64,000 nucleotides of DNA, from the NCBI GenBank assembly GCA_963707465.1, contig CAVPQK010000011.1:310001-374000 (forward strand), given 5' to 3'. Of the stretch, positions 18,029 to 27,146 are shown piece by piece (position 1 is the stretch's first letter; each line of letters opens with the position of its first letter). The stretch is from Bog-159 sp963707465 (lineage in GTDB: Bacteria > Acidobacteriota > Terriglobia > Bryobacterales > Bryobacteraceae). The notes beneath the pieces are model-generated. The model did no database searches. It saw only the letters and a list, made by a program, of their open reading frames with translations, and had not been told where the DNA came from. The translations under genes and the position numbers were made by a program.

Positions 18029-19794
18029 TCAACGCGTCGTAAATACCGGATATTCCCCAATCTCCCCATCCAACACCCGCGCCAGCAACCGCGCCTGAAT
18101 CTCCAGCATCCGCCGGTAGCTCACCCGGTAATCGAACAGCGGATGCGTCACCAGCGTATCCATCCGCAATTCGTACGCCCGGAAAAACGCCTTCCTCCCC
18201 CCGCCGTCAGCGCCACCGACCCGCCCACCCGCACGAAGTCCCGCTCCGTCACCATCCCCGTATTCACCCCCGTCAGCACCGCCGAATCCACGATCAGCGG
18301 CCGGAACGGCTCCATCAGGTCCAGTGCCAGCGCCGGCCGCCCGTACCGCGGCTGATGGTAAAACCCGATGTACGGGTCGAACCCCACCGCATAACACGCC
18401 ACCGTCAAATCCTTCGCCAGCAAGCTGTATCCCAACGACAGCAGCGCATTCACCGGGTCCCGCGGCGGACGCCGGTTCCGCCCCTCGAAATCGAACCTCA
18501 GTTCCCCCGCCGCCCGCTCCTCGTCCGGCTTGATCATCCCCGCGAAGTCCCCGAAATACAGCCGCGCCGCGTTCCCCTCGATCCCCAGCAGTTCCGCCAG
18601 CGTCGCCGCCCCCTCCGCGCGATCCGCCATCTCCTTCAGTCCCGCCAACGTCGCCGCCCGCGGCTCCACGTGGTTCCGTTGCAGCAGCGTCCTCTGATTG
18701 CGAATCTTCCCCGCCACCAGCCGCCGCGCCACCGCCCGCGCGAAATAGTCCTCCTCCGCCAGCCGGAACTGGCTCCGCCGCAGAAACACGTTCTTCTCGT
18801 TCAACCCCGTCGTGATGCCGTAAAACCACCCGCCCATCGAGAAGTAGCAAATCGGAACCTCCGCCTCGCATAGCGTTTGCACCGCCTGCGTCGAAAGCTG
18901 CACGTTCCCCATCAGGCTCACCTGGCAAATCTCCCCGATCCGTACCTCCTGCACCACTTTCTCCTTCTCCTTCACCTGCAGCACCGCCCCCGATTTCCCC
19001 ACCCGCACGCCCTGCGTGTTCACATACATCGGACGCAATTCGCTGCGCGGCGTCATCAACGCGCGCACCGCCCGTTTCGCCGGCTTCCGCGGCGGATCGC
19101 CGAACAGCCCCATCTGCTCCGGCTCCGCCTCCTGCTCCGCGCGCGTCAGGCTCACCGTCTCGTCCGGCAGGCAGATGCCCACCAGTGAACACCCCGGACA
19201 CTTCGGCGAATCCACCAGCGGCGCCGGAATCTCGCCCCGCTCCGCCACGGCCCACGCCTCCGCGATCAGCGCCTCCGTCTCCGCCACCAGCGCCTCGTCC
19301 AGCGCCACCCGCACCCGCTGCCCCGTCTTGCGGTAATACACGATGCCTTCGTCGCACCGGTATCCGTTGTCCCGCAGAATCAGGCCCTGCACCGCGAGCT
19401 GCGCCTTGTCCGCCGGCCACAGTTCCAGCCCATCGGCGCCCTCCCGCGGCGCGCCATGCTTGTAGTCCACCGGCGTCACCGTTCCGCCGTCCGCCTCCAC
19501 CAGGTCCATCTTCGCGATGGCGCGCAGCCGCTCGCTCGATAGCGTCACCAACCGTGCGTGAATGGCCGCCGCCACCGCCTCGCCCGGTGCAGGCAAAGCC
19601 GTCGCCTTCTCGTCCACGCGCCTGTGTTGCGCCGCGCCCTCCACCGTATCCGCGCTCTCCTCAAACACGCCCTCCACCCATTCGTAGAAGAACAGGCGCG
19701 GGCAATACGAGAACTCGTTCACCATGCGCGCCGGCAGATAGTCCGGCAGCGCCCGCGCGGGCGCATCGAACAACGTTACCGGAAGACTCGCCAT
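18029..19794 (-). CDS. cas4-cas1: Cas4-Cas1 fusion, with one single-base frameshift
   Basis: From ATG at 19794 (AAGGAGG nine bases upstream) the first ~215 residues are Cas4: C31 in YCPR, nuclease residues D97, D110 and K112 (VDYKHG), and C199/C202/C208 of the iron-sulfur site. Residues ~250 onward are Cas1, with metal ligands E406 (GIEGNAARLYF), H480 (GFYHQ) and E495 (LDLMEPFRP). After residue ~532 the frame breaks in a six-C run (plus strand 18197-18202). The next frame continues RKAFFRAYELRM to a stop at 18029. One missing base restores about 588 residues. The fusion is typical of type I-G adaptation. Cas2, Cas3 and effector genes are not in the window. Confidence 0.92.
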
Positions 19795-19832
19795 GCCTGC
19801 TGCCTCCTTACCCTATACTGAAGAGAGCGCCT

Positions 19833-20051
19833 ATGAGCTTCGAAGAACGCCTCGACCTAATCGCCCAGCGCCATCAGGCCCTGGCCGAAACCGTGGAAAT
19901 CATCGCCGGCATGCAGCGCGAAGCCGAGCGCCGCGAACAAGAACGCGACGCCAAATACAATGAGCGCTTCACCCGTGTCCTCGATGTGGTTGAACGGTTG
20001 GCATCGGCTGTCCAGTCCCACGAACGCCGCATTGAAGACCTCGAACACTGA
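19833..20051 (+). CDS. Small coiled-coil protein divergent from cas4-cas1
   Basis: 72 residues, starting MSFEERLDLIAQRHQALAET and ending SHERRIEDLEH, a single charged helix predicted to coil. It is a relative of the product of 17154-17330. AAGAGAG lies just before the ATG. It starts 38 bases from the divergent cas4-cas1 start, so both may share the promoter region, which contains CCTATACT. No enzymatic motif is visible. Whether it acts with the CRISPR locus or is simply a common genomic helper gene cannot be told from sequence. Confidence 0.7.
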   Translation: MSFEERLDLIAQRHQALAETVEIIAGMQREAERREQERDAKYNERFTRVLDVVERLASAVQSHERRIEDLEH

Positions 20052-21066
20052 CCTACACCACGATGCACGGCGCATCGATCGCACGGTTTGGTACCCTGGG
20101 AATCTCAGGGCCACATTGAAGCCAGGTCAGTCGATGGACTGAAGGCGCGGGTTTGCGCCAATTTCCGCGGGCTCGCGCCTCGCGGCCCCATTGCAATCAA
20201 TAACTTAACGTTCGGCAGCTCGGACACCACACCAATAACCCGCGGGGCGCGCTGCCTCTTTACCGCCCCGGCCCTTCGAATTCGCCCAGTCACAGCCCGA
20301 GCACAAAAGTCCGCCCGCCCCATCCCCCAACCCATCAATCACCTACAGCCCCCCAACCCCCCGCCAGTCCCCCAACTCCGCTTCCCCCCGTGCTAACGTC
20401 GAAGCGTGAGAACCACGCATTGCGCACACACCAAGTGTCTCCAAATCCCGCGCACTCAATTTCCCCCAAAACAACCCGCCAAAACCAAATCCCGCCGCCC
20501 CGCGACAAACCAAACCCATTTCCATCCTCACAAACAAAACAAAGGGCAGTTTGGCTTTGTTCGGCCAAAAAAGCGCGCCGCCCAACGCACAAACCCCCAC
20601 AATTATCCACAACAAATGCCCGATACGCCTGCGCCACAAATAATTGGCCGGCATTCTCCCGGCTGTTGTGCCGCGACAGGGAATCCGCAATTCCACTGCA
20701 AGGGCGACCCTCCATCGGATACCTCCCAATACCTGCCCAAGACGAAAGCCTTGCGAAGCCGCCGCCATGGAACGGCATCGCCGGGGCGCAACCGGCTGCA
20801 ACGTTATGCAACGCAATACAGCATGCTTCCAACTCTCTGGCGCCCGGCATCAGGACGCTGCGCGATGCAACGCAACGCAACGTCAAAGCGAACGAACGCC
20901 ACCATCCGGAGCGCGTCCTCGCCGCAAGCCGTCCGCCCGGAGCGCGGTCGTCCAATCGGCGTTCATCGGCCTCCATCTCCGGCCCGATGGTTTTTCCGCA
21001 ACACGCAACGCCGCGCAACGCCATGCAACGCCAAATCCGCCACGCCGCCCCCCGCCGCCAGCCCCC
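20052..21066. other. About 1 kb with no supported gene and strong strand bias
   Basis: The plus strand is rich in C and A and poor in G and T over about 20290-21070. Eight GCAACG motifs occur between 20796 and 21035, three of them in tandem steps of five bases near 20866. Several long open frames exist on both strands, but all are overlapping, lack ribosome binding sites and have no recognisable product. I treat it as noncoding; a long RNA or a decayed region are both possible. Confidence 0.6.
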
Positions 21067-21107
21067 CAAAAAACCAAAAGCCCGGCTGGGCGGACCCGGC
21101 CGGGCTT
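21067..21107 (-). terminator. Rho-independent terminator after the DUF465 gene
   Basis: AAGCCCGGCTGGG (21078-21090) pairs with CCCGGCCGGGCTT (21095-21107) around a CGGA loop, with one mismatch. On the minus strand it is followed by TTTTGGTTTTTT. It lies 30 bases past the stop of the gene at 21138-21374. Confidence 0.8.
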
Positions 21108-21137
21108 CGAGCAACTTGAAATTCAGCGCACCTGACG

Positions 21138-21374
21138 TCAAGCGACTTGCTGACCGCGGTATTGGCTCACAATCGCTTCCATCTGGTCTTTCAAACGGAG
21201 CTTCAGCTTCTTCAACCGCACTTCCTCCAGTTGTTCCTGGTCGGTCAGATGCGGCAGAGCTTCCAGGTCGTCCAGCCTTTTCGCGTAATCGCAATGCGTC
21301 GCGGCAAGCTGGCGAAACTCCGTGTTTGTCTCCATCAGATGCGCTTTGAATTGTTCCTGTGCGTTCCGTTCCAT
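21138..21374 (-). CDS. DUF465 (YdcH-like) small protein
   Basis: 78 residues, all helical: an N-terminal HxxLM-like stretch and the family's LDDLEALPHLTDQEQLEEVRL-KK-LKLKD pattern (split by one residue). DUF465 proteins are short coiled-coil proteins of unproven function, common in proteobacteria and acidobacteria. It stands alone, with its own strong terminator downstream and 138 bases of noncoding DNA before it, so it is probably a single-gene unit. Confidence 0.85.
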   Translation of the reverse strand: MERNAQEQFKAHLMETNTEFRQLAATHCDYAKRLDDLEALPHLTDQEQLEEVRLKKLKLRLKDQMEAIVSQYRGQQVA

Positions 21375-21512
21375 ATTGGGGCAGTTCCTCCCAGTGAGGT
21401 TGCCACGCCGAGTCGGTGGTTCGGGAACGAGGCTCGGTGGGTCATCTTCACTTCATCGGTTTTGAGAAGTGCGGCAGGCCCCAGATCGAACCTGCCGTCT
21501 ACTGTGACAGTA

Positions 21513-21962
21513 TCATGAATGAACGTTCATGACAATAGCGCCTTCATGGGATTCGGAATAATAGCCCGGACGCCGTCCGGTTTCTAGGAACCCTAATGAT
21601 TTGTAGAAGTTGCGGCCAGCAACGTTCGATTCCCGCACTTCCAGCCAAAGCCCGCCGGGGTGGCCGGAGGTTATCGCCGCGACCAGCCTCCGCCCGATCC
21701 CGCGCCGTCGGAATGCCGGATCGACAGCCAGATTCAGCACCTCACTTTCGCCCTCCGCCAGCCGCCGCGCCACCGCGAATCCGGCCACTCGCCCGTCGCA
21801 CGCAGCCACCGTCAGTTCGTACTTCAGGTACTCGGTTACGTCCCACTGCGACGCCTCCGGAGCCGCGGCCTGAATGTCGGAGATGGCAGTCAGATCGGCC
21901 TCGCCGCCGGGCCGCACGTCGATGTTCAAATCGCGCCTCGCGGACCGAAATCCGCGGGACAA
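21513..21962 (-). CDS. rimI: GNAT N-acetyltransferase, RimI-like
   Basis: 149 residues. It has the GNAT core: LNLAVDPAFRRRGIGRRLV is the acetyl-CoA binding motif A, followed by LEVRESNVAGRNFYKSLGF and the Tyr-containing RRPGYYS near the end. The LEVRESN..A...Y...GF pattern is that of RimI, which acetylates the N-terminal alanine of ribosomal protein S18. Its start overlaps the end of the upstream gene by 37 bases, so the two are probably co-transcribed. Confidence 0.8.
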   Translation of the reverse strand: MSRGFRSARRDLNIDVRPGGEADLTAISDIQAAAPEASQWDVTEYLKYELTVAACDGRVAGFAVARRLAEGESEVLNLAVDPAFRRRGIGRRLVAAITSGHPGGLWLEVRESNVAGRNFYKSLGFLETGRRPGYYSESHEGAIVMNVHS

Positions 21963-22909
21963 GCCGCCACGTGGTTCTGGATCGCCGCGCTATACCGCAC
22001 CTCCACCCGGGTACGGGCCGGAATCCAGCGGAACGCCGGCACGCCGAACAGGCTGCCGCGCTCGATCATCTGCCGCCGCGTCTCGGCTACGGGGGAAGCG
22101 CCGAATTCCATCCCGCGCGTGAGCGTCCGCCCGTTCCACGGAGCGCTGGTGCGGCCGTGATTCTCTTCCCACACGCCCAGCCAGGGGAAATCCGCGCGTC
22201 GCCAGACGTAGCCGAACGCCACCTGGCTGCGCGGCGACCACGCCACGAAGAAGGCGGTTTCGCGCGCCGGATCCAGCAGGTGGGTAGTGAATCCGCCGGA
22301 GACCGCTACATCCGTGTAGCGTTCCAGTGCGCCGTTGCCTTCCTCCAATACCAGCGACTGCGTGACCGGCGCCCGGAACTCGGTCGCGCCCTTTTCCAGA
22401 AACGGCGGCCCCAGCGTGACGTGCTCGGTCCAGGCGATGGGCCGGTCGGTGGCGCTTTCGTTTTCGACGATCTCGACCACATTCACGGTCCGTCCGTCCA
22501 ACTCGATCGACCGCTCCACGCGCAACTGCGCCTGCGGCAAGCGCGCGCGTTCCCTCAGTGCGGAGCCCGTGGCGGCGACTTCGTACAGCGCCACGGAAGC
22601 TTCACCGTGCACCGTCAGCCCGGCGGCGGCTTCCTCCGCGGATGGTCCGCCGAAAATGTCCATGCAAAGGTTGTGCCCCATAATGCCGCTCAACAGCTTG
22701 CTCTCCGCGTCGGCGCCATACTCCGGGTGCTTCAGAAGATCGTAGGTGGAAGGCTCGATCGAGTCCCACGGCGGCGTCCACAGCGGGTTGACGCCGCTCT
22801 GCTTGTCCAGGATCTCCGCGATGTGCCCGCCCTCGTGCAGCACGGTGACACGCACCCATTCGTTCTCGATCGAAGTGGCGCGGCGGCCATGATACCGGGT
22901 TTCTGCCAT
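21926..22909 (-). CDS. Putative galactose-mutarotase-like (aldose 1-epimerase superfamily) protein
   Basis: 327 residues from MAETRYHGRRATSIENEW. The protein opens with an ENEWVRVTVLHEGGHIAEILDK strand pair (beginning of the beta-supersandwich), followed by WTPPWDSIEP. It later has RSIELDGRTVNVVEIVENE, WTEHVTLGPPF and an aromatic-rich tail. These features resemble mutarotase-like proteins that bind carbohydrates. I cannot name catalytic residues with confidence. The longer open frame to 23419 is rejected because it overlaps a good plus-strand gene. It is divergent from the gene at 22922, 12 bases apart. Confidence 0.65.
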   Translation of the reverse strand: MAETRYHGRRATSIENEWVRVTVLHEGGHIAEILDKQSGVNPLWTPPWDSIEPSTYDLLKHPEYGADAESKLLSGIMGHNLCMDIFGGPSAEEAAAGLTVHGEASVALYEVAATGSALRERARLPQAQLRVERSIELDGRTVNVVEIVENESATDRPIAWTEHVTLGPPFLEKGATEFRAPVTQSLVLEEGNGALERYTDVAVSGGFTTHLLDPARETAFFVAWSPRSQVAFGYVWRRADFPWLGVWEENHGRTSAPWNGRTLTRGMEFGASPVAETRRQMIERGSLFGVPAFRWIPARTRVEVRYSAAIQNHVAACPADFGPRGAI

Positions 22910-22921
22910 ATTGGAACTATT

Positions 22922-23473
22922 ATGCATCTCGTGTGCGTGTTGTTGGCTCTGCTGGCTGCCCCGTTCTGGGAAACGAAAACTGCCGGCGATTGGACTGAAG
23001 CCGAGATCGACAAGCTGCTGCACGATAGTCCGTGGGCGCAAATGGCCGATCCCGCGCCGGCCGTGCAGGTGTACCTGGCCACCGCGCACCCGCTGCGGGA
23101 AGCCGAAGCCGAACTGGCTCGCCGCCGCGGCAAGCCTCTCAACGAAGAGTACCTCGATTACCTCCGCCAGGAATCCGCGAATAAGCTCATCCTGGCCATC
23201 GCGTATAAGAACATCACGGCCCTCGCGGATGGCGAAGAAGCGCATCGCATGGAAGAGGAATCCATCATGCGCGTGGGCCGCCAGAAGTACAAGATGGAGG
23301 GGCACTTTCCGCCGGTGCCGTCCGACCCGTTCCTTCGGATCGTCTACCCGCGCGCGGCGACCGAGCGGGACAAAACCATCACCTTCGAACTGTACCTGCC
23401 GGGCTACGGCCCTTACCACGACGCCGAATTCCGTGTGCGGGACATGCTATACAAAGGAAAGCTGGAAATGTAG
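22922..23473 (+). CDS. Secreted protein of unknown function
   Basis: 183 residues. A signal peptide (MHLVCVLLALLAAPFWE) is followed by WTEAEIDKLLHDSPWAQ, a pattern I associate with a recurrent acidobacterial secreted family that has no known role. The central region is helical and charged; the end is beta-rich (ITFELYLPGYGPYHDAEFRV). It is divergent from the mutarotase-like gene and 51 bases upstream of a cytochrome c gene. Confidence 0.7.
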   Translation: MHLVCVLLALLAAPFWETKTAGDWTEAEIDKLLHDSPWAQMADPAPAVQVYLATAHPLREAEAELARRRGKPLNEEYLDYLRQESANKLILAIAYKNITALADGEEAHRMEEESIMRVGRQKYKMEGHFPPVPSDPFLRIVYPRAATERDKTITFELYLPGYGPYHDAEFRVRDMLYKGKLEM

Positions 23474-23524
23474 CCCGCCGCGCGGAAGAGGCCGCTCCCG
23501 ACTATACTATGATCGGAGGATCTG

Positions 23525-24016
23525 ATGATCTGGTTATCTGTTTTGTTGTTCTTGCAGGCGTCCGCGGCGGACAAACAGATTGAGCGCGGCCAAACGCTAT
23601 TCCTTGCGGAGAAAGGTTGCGGCACCTGTCATGCTTTGAAAGGCAAAGGCACGGCAGTCGGGCCGGATCTCAAGGGTCTGGGAAAGGTCGGCGTGCGCGC
23701 CCTGGTTACCGCCATCCGCGCCTCGCGCACGGAGTATGTGGAGACCATCAAGCTGAAAGAGGGAGATGCGTTCCCAGGCATGAAGGTCGCCTCGGCGGAC
23801 GCCGCCACGCTGCAATATTACGATCTCTCCAAGACGCCGCCGGAACTGCGAAAGTTCGCCCCTGGGGATGTGCAATCAAAGACCGACAATGCCACCTGGA
23901 AGCACCCTCCGGCCGTGGGAGGCTACACCAACGAGCAAATCGCGGACATCGTCGCCTATATCCGTTGGGCCGCGACCGGATCGCGGAAGACGGTGGATGC
24001 GTCGGACGTGGAGTAG
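23525..24016 (+). CDS. Secreted mono-heme c-type cytochrome
   Basis: 163 residues: signal peptide (MIWLSVLLFLQASA), one heme site CGTCH near residue 33, and a later PGMKVAS Met that could be the second iron ligand. The C-terminus NEQIADIVAYIRWA is the usual final helix of class I cytochromes. GGAGG lies seven bases before the ATG. It probably shuttles electrons in the periplasm; its partner is not evident from neighbours. Confidence 0.88.
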   Translation: MIWLSVLLFLQASAADKQIERGQTLFLAEKGCGTCHALKGKGTAVGPDLKGLGKVGVRALVTAIRASRTEYVETIKLKEGDAFPGMKVASADAATLQYYDLSKTPPELRKFAPGDVQSKTDNATWKHPPAVGGYTNEQIADIVAYIRWAATGSRKTVDASDVE

Positions 24017-24025
24017 GTTGCCAGG

Positions 24026-24388
24026 CTAGCTCGCCGTGGCTGCCGCCGCGAAGCTCCGGACGGCGGCCGCTTCGTTCGTGTAGCTCTCGAACACGGTGAC
24101 CAGCTTGGTGATCTGCATCAACTCCTGCAGCCGCTTTTGCAGGTTCAGCAGCTTAAGCTGGCCGCCGTGGCTGGTGACTGTGGCAAAGCTGCCCACGAAT
24201 TGCCCGAGCCCCGTGCTGTCGATGTAGCTCACCTCGGCCAGGTTCAGCAAAATGTTCTTTTGCCCGCTATCGAGGTGTTCCTTGATGGTGTTGCGCAACG
24301 AAGCCGCCTCTTCACCTATGGTGATCCGGCCATCCAGGTCCAGGATCACCACGTTGCCGCTTTCACGAACATTGATCTTCAGACTCAT
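24026..24388 (-). CDS. STAS-domain anti-sigma factor antagonist
   Basis: 120 residues from MSLKINVRESG; an ATG 12 bases upstream is also possible. It has the SpoIIAA-type core: VVILDLDGRITIGEEA, then VSYIDSTGLGQFV with the serine phosphorylated in family members. Such proteins bind and release anti-sigma kinases. No anti-sigma or phosphatase gene is adjacent. It follows the TPR gene transcribed from the right, 26 bases away. Confidence 0.88.
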   Translation of the reverse strand: MSLKINVRESGNVVILDLDGRITIGEEAASLRNTIKEHLDSGQKNILLNLAEVSYIDSTGLGQFVGSFATVTSHGGQLKLLNLQKRLQELMQITKLVTVFESYTNEAAAVRSFAAAATAS

Positions 24389-24414
24389 GGGAACAAGCAT
24401 ACCGCGATTCGCGG

Positions 24415-26451
24415 CTACTTGGATGCGCCGGTTTCCTTAGCCAGGCGTACCTTGGCATCTTCCAGTTTCTTGTTGATCTGAGCGAGTTCGCCGGGCTCGA
24501 TGTCCGATTGCGTGTCGGTTTCGGCTTCTTTCAGAGAGGCCTGCCACTGCGTGATCGCGTCCTTGGTTTTTCCCAGCTTAAGATAAACATCCCCCAAGTG
24601 ATCGTGCACCGTGGGGTCCTGGCCCACGCCGCTCTTGGACAGCGCGCGCACCAGGGCATGCTCGGCCTCGTCCAGGCGGTTCTCGCGGAAGTAGACCCAG
24701 CCGAGGCTATCCAGATAGGCGCCATTGTCCGGATCCAGTTCCAGGGCGCGCAAGATCAGCTTCTGGGCTTCATCCAGCCGCACGCCACGGTCGGCCAACA
24801 TATAGCCGAGATAATTCAGCGCGCTGGCGCTATCGGGGTCCAGCTCCAATACTTTGCGGAACTCCGCCTCGGAGGCATCGCTCTTTTTCAAGCGCTCGTA
24901 CATGGCCCCGCGCATGAAGTAAACCGTTTCCTTGTCGGGCTTGGTTTCCGAGAGCTTCTCAGCCGCATCCAAAGGCTTCGCCATATCTTCGTAGCGCTTG
25001 GCCCTCTCGTAAAGCTGGGCGATGGCCAGTTGTGTTTCGCGGTCGTGATCGCCCTTCAGCAAGCTGCGCAATTCGGAGACGCCTTGATCGACTTTGCCCA
25101 TGTCTGCCAGCACGGATGCGTAGGCCGCCGTCAACCCGCGATCGTCAGGATACTTCTTGCGCGCCGCGTCGGCTTCCGCGCGGGCATTCTTGAAGTCTTT
25201 GGCGGCCCGATAGGTATCGATGATCTGGGCTGCGGCGCGGGAGCCGGAATCCGGGTCGAGGTCCGCGATCTGGCGGAAGGCGTCGATGGCGGCCTGGTTC
25301 TGATTCGAGCCGCGGTAAAGCTCGCCCAGCCGTTCCAGCAGATTGACCCGGGTACCCTTCTCCGATTCCGAATAACTCTTGCGCTCGGTGTCTTTCAGCA
25401 GGGCTTGGAGCGCTTCAATGGCTTTATCCGGATGGCCTTCCACCGCCAGCAGATTCACCTCGTCGTAGCGCACTTCCAGGTTCTCGGGGTCGGACGCTTT
25501 GGCCTTATCGAGGATTTCACGCGACTTGGCGTAGTCGTGCTTTTCGCGGTAAATCTCCGCTATGCGCAGCAGGGCTTCGGTGTCGTGGGGGTCGTCGTCG
25601 GCGAATTCCTTGTAGTATTTGAGGGATTCGTCCAGGCTGCCGGAATACAGCAGATTTCGCGCCAGAGCGCGCTTGACCCGGCTATTCTCCGGGTCCAGAT
25701 CGAGGGCCTTCCGCAGCACTTCCGCGGCGCTGCGGTAGTCGTGGAGCTGTTCGTAGGAGCCGGCCAGGGCGGCCAAGGTCCGGGGGTTGGGATCCTTGTT
25801 GGTGACCGCCTGCAGTTTTTCAATCGCTTTGCGCGTATCGCCGACATCCGAGTAGACGATGGCCAGTCCAGTCAGCGCATCTTCGTTGCTCGGGTCGATG
25901 CTCAGCGCCTGCGAATAAGCCTTCTCGGCGTCCACGGAATTCCGGGCCGTGCGATACAGGCGCCCGAGGGTCAGCCAGCTCTCGATATCCTTGGGATCTT
26001 TAGAGGTGATCTTCTCGTACTGCTCGGTGGCGGCGCGCAGCATTTCTTCGTTGATCTTGCCTTGCTGCGTGTCGCCGATCATGCGGGTATAAATGCGGCC
26101 GAGAATGCGGCGGGCGTCCAGATTGTTAGGCTCGCGCTTCAGGATGTCTTCCGCCTCGGTAACGGCATCCTTGAGCCGGCCGCTTTGGATGTAGAGGTCG
26201 GTCAACTCCTCGAACAGGAAGCTGGCTCCCGGGTCGAGCTTGAGCGCTTGTTTATAGAAGTCGATGGCTTTGCCGACGTATTCGCTGCGATTCCCGTACA
26301 CGCCCGCGAGTTCGGCGTAGAGATGGCCCATCGAAAAGTTGTAGTAAGCCGCGGCTTTATCGACCGGCGGCGCGGTTGCCGCGGCGGTCTGCCCGTACGA
26401 AAGGCAAGCCAATGGGAGGGCCAGGAAAAGCGCTTTTTGGGGAAAATTCAT
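24415..26451 (-). CDS. Large secreted TPR-repeat protein
   Basis: 678 residues: signal peptide (MNFPQKALFLALPLACLSYG) and then roughly 15 or more tetratricopeptide repeats with the W/L-G-Y-A-P spacing (for example AEKAYSQALSIDPSNEDALTGLA, split here by family consensus, and AQKLILRALELDPDNGAYLDSLGWVYF). It probably acts as a periplasmic or outer-membrane scaffold. No catalytic domain is seen. It is in the same orientation as the STAS gene downstream. Confidence 0.88.
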   Translation of the reverse strand: MNFPQKALFLALPLACLSYGQTAAATAPPVDKAAAYYNFSMGHLYAELAGVYGNRSEYVGKAIDFYKQALKLDPGASFLFEELTDLYIQSGRLKDAVTEAEDILKREPNNLDARRILGRIYTRMIGDTQQGKINEEMLRAATEQYEKITSKDPKDIESWLTLGRLYRTARNSVDAEKAYSQALSIDPSNEDALTGLAIVYSDVGDTRKAIEKLQAVTNKDPNPRTLAALAGSYEQLHDYRSAAEVLRKALDLDPENSRVKRALARNLLYSGSLDESLKYYKEFADDDPHDTEALLRIAEIYREKHDYAKSREILDKAKASDPENLEVRYDEVNLLAVEGHPDKAIEALQALLKDTERKSYSESEKGTRVNLLERLGELYRGSNQNQAAIDAFRQIADLDPDSGSRAAAQIIDTYRAAKDFKNARAEADAARKKYPDDRGLTAAYASVLADMGKVDQGVSELRSLLKGDHDRETQLAIAQLYERAKRYEDMAKPLDAAEKLSETKPDKETVYFMRGAMYERLKKSDASEAEFRKVLELDPDSASALNYLGYMLADRGVRLDEAQKLILRALELDPDNGAYLDSLGWVYFRENRLDEAEHALVRALSKSGVGQDPTVHDHLGDVYLKLGKTKDAITQWQASLKEAETDTQSDIEPGELAQINKKLEDAKVRLAKETGASK

Positions 26452-26615
26452 TCGTGTGCTTCCTTTCGACCTAGATGCCTGGGAGGGCCGAATCGTTCCT
26501 TCTCATTGTATAACGGCGGAGGACGGCCGAGATGTGTGGGAATTGGCCCATTTCCGCATGCCGCACGTTTTTAGGATTAGGATAGGATAGTCGATCGGCA
26601 GAGGAGGCCTCGACG

Positions 26616-27122
26616 ATGAGTCTGCTCGGATTTTGCCAATGGCTGGGAAGTACGGACGGAAGCGTCGCACTCCACGAGTCGATATGGGCTTATCCGATCG
26701 TCGAGTCGCTGCACGTGCTGACGCTGTGCCTGTTTTTGGGCCTTACCGTCATGCTCGATCTGCGGTTGCTGGGAGTAACCATGATTCGTACGCCGGCATC
26801 GGAGGTCGAGGCACGGCTGCTGCCCTGGACCATAGTGGGGTTCGCGGTGATGGTAGTGACGGGCGCGCTCTTGTTTTACGCCATCCCCGTGAAGACGTAT
26901 TTGAACGTCTTCTTCCGTATCAAGGTCGCCTTCCTGGTACTGTCCGGAGTGAATGTGGCAATTTTTCAACGGACGATTTCACGCAGCATGGACCGGTGGG
27001 ATGCCGATCCGGTCCCGCCATTGCGCGCCCGGTTGGCAGGCGGCATATCGCTCCTCCTTTGGGCGGGCATTGTCGTCGCGGGACGCATGATCGCTTACAA
27101 TTGGTTCGACAAGAATTCTTAG
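26616..27122 (+). CDS. DUF6644-type integral membrane protein (copy 1)
   Basis: 168 residues with four predicted membrane helices. Family features are an N-terminal W-G-T/S amphipathic start, then YPIVESLHVLTL, DLRLLGV, LLPWTIVGFAVMVVTG and GGISLLLWAGIVVAGRMIAY. The downstream gene at 27147 and two genes at 31320-32299 encode relatives. Conserved His in helix 1 and Arg/Trp near loops suggest cofactor or redox binding, which is inference. GGAGG at 26602 precedes the ATG. Confidence 0.85.
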   Translation: MSLLGFCQWLGSTDGSVALHESIWAYPIVESLHVLTLCLFLGLTVMLDLRLLGVTMIRTPASEVEARLLPWTIVGFAVMVVTGALLFYAIPVKTYLNVFFRIKVAFLVLSGVNVAIFQRTISRSMDRWDADPVPPLRARLAGGISLLLWAGIVVAGRMIAYNWFDKNS

Positions 27123-27146
27123 ATCGAGCCGCACGGCGGATTCCCA

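Noticed and set aside
20335..21294. Long open frame (319 residues) on the minus strand
   Set aside because: It runs through a good terminator and the DUF465 gene in another frame, has no binding site, and its composition follows the base bias of the region.
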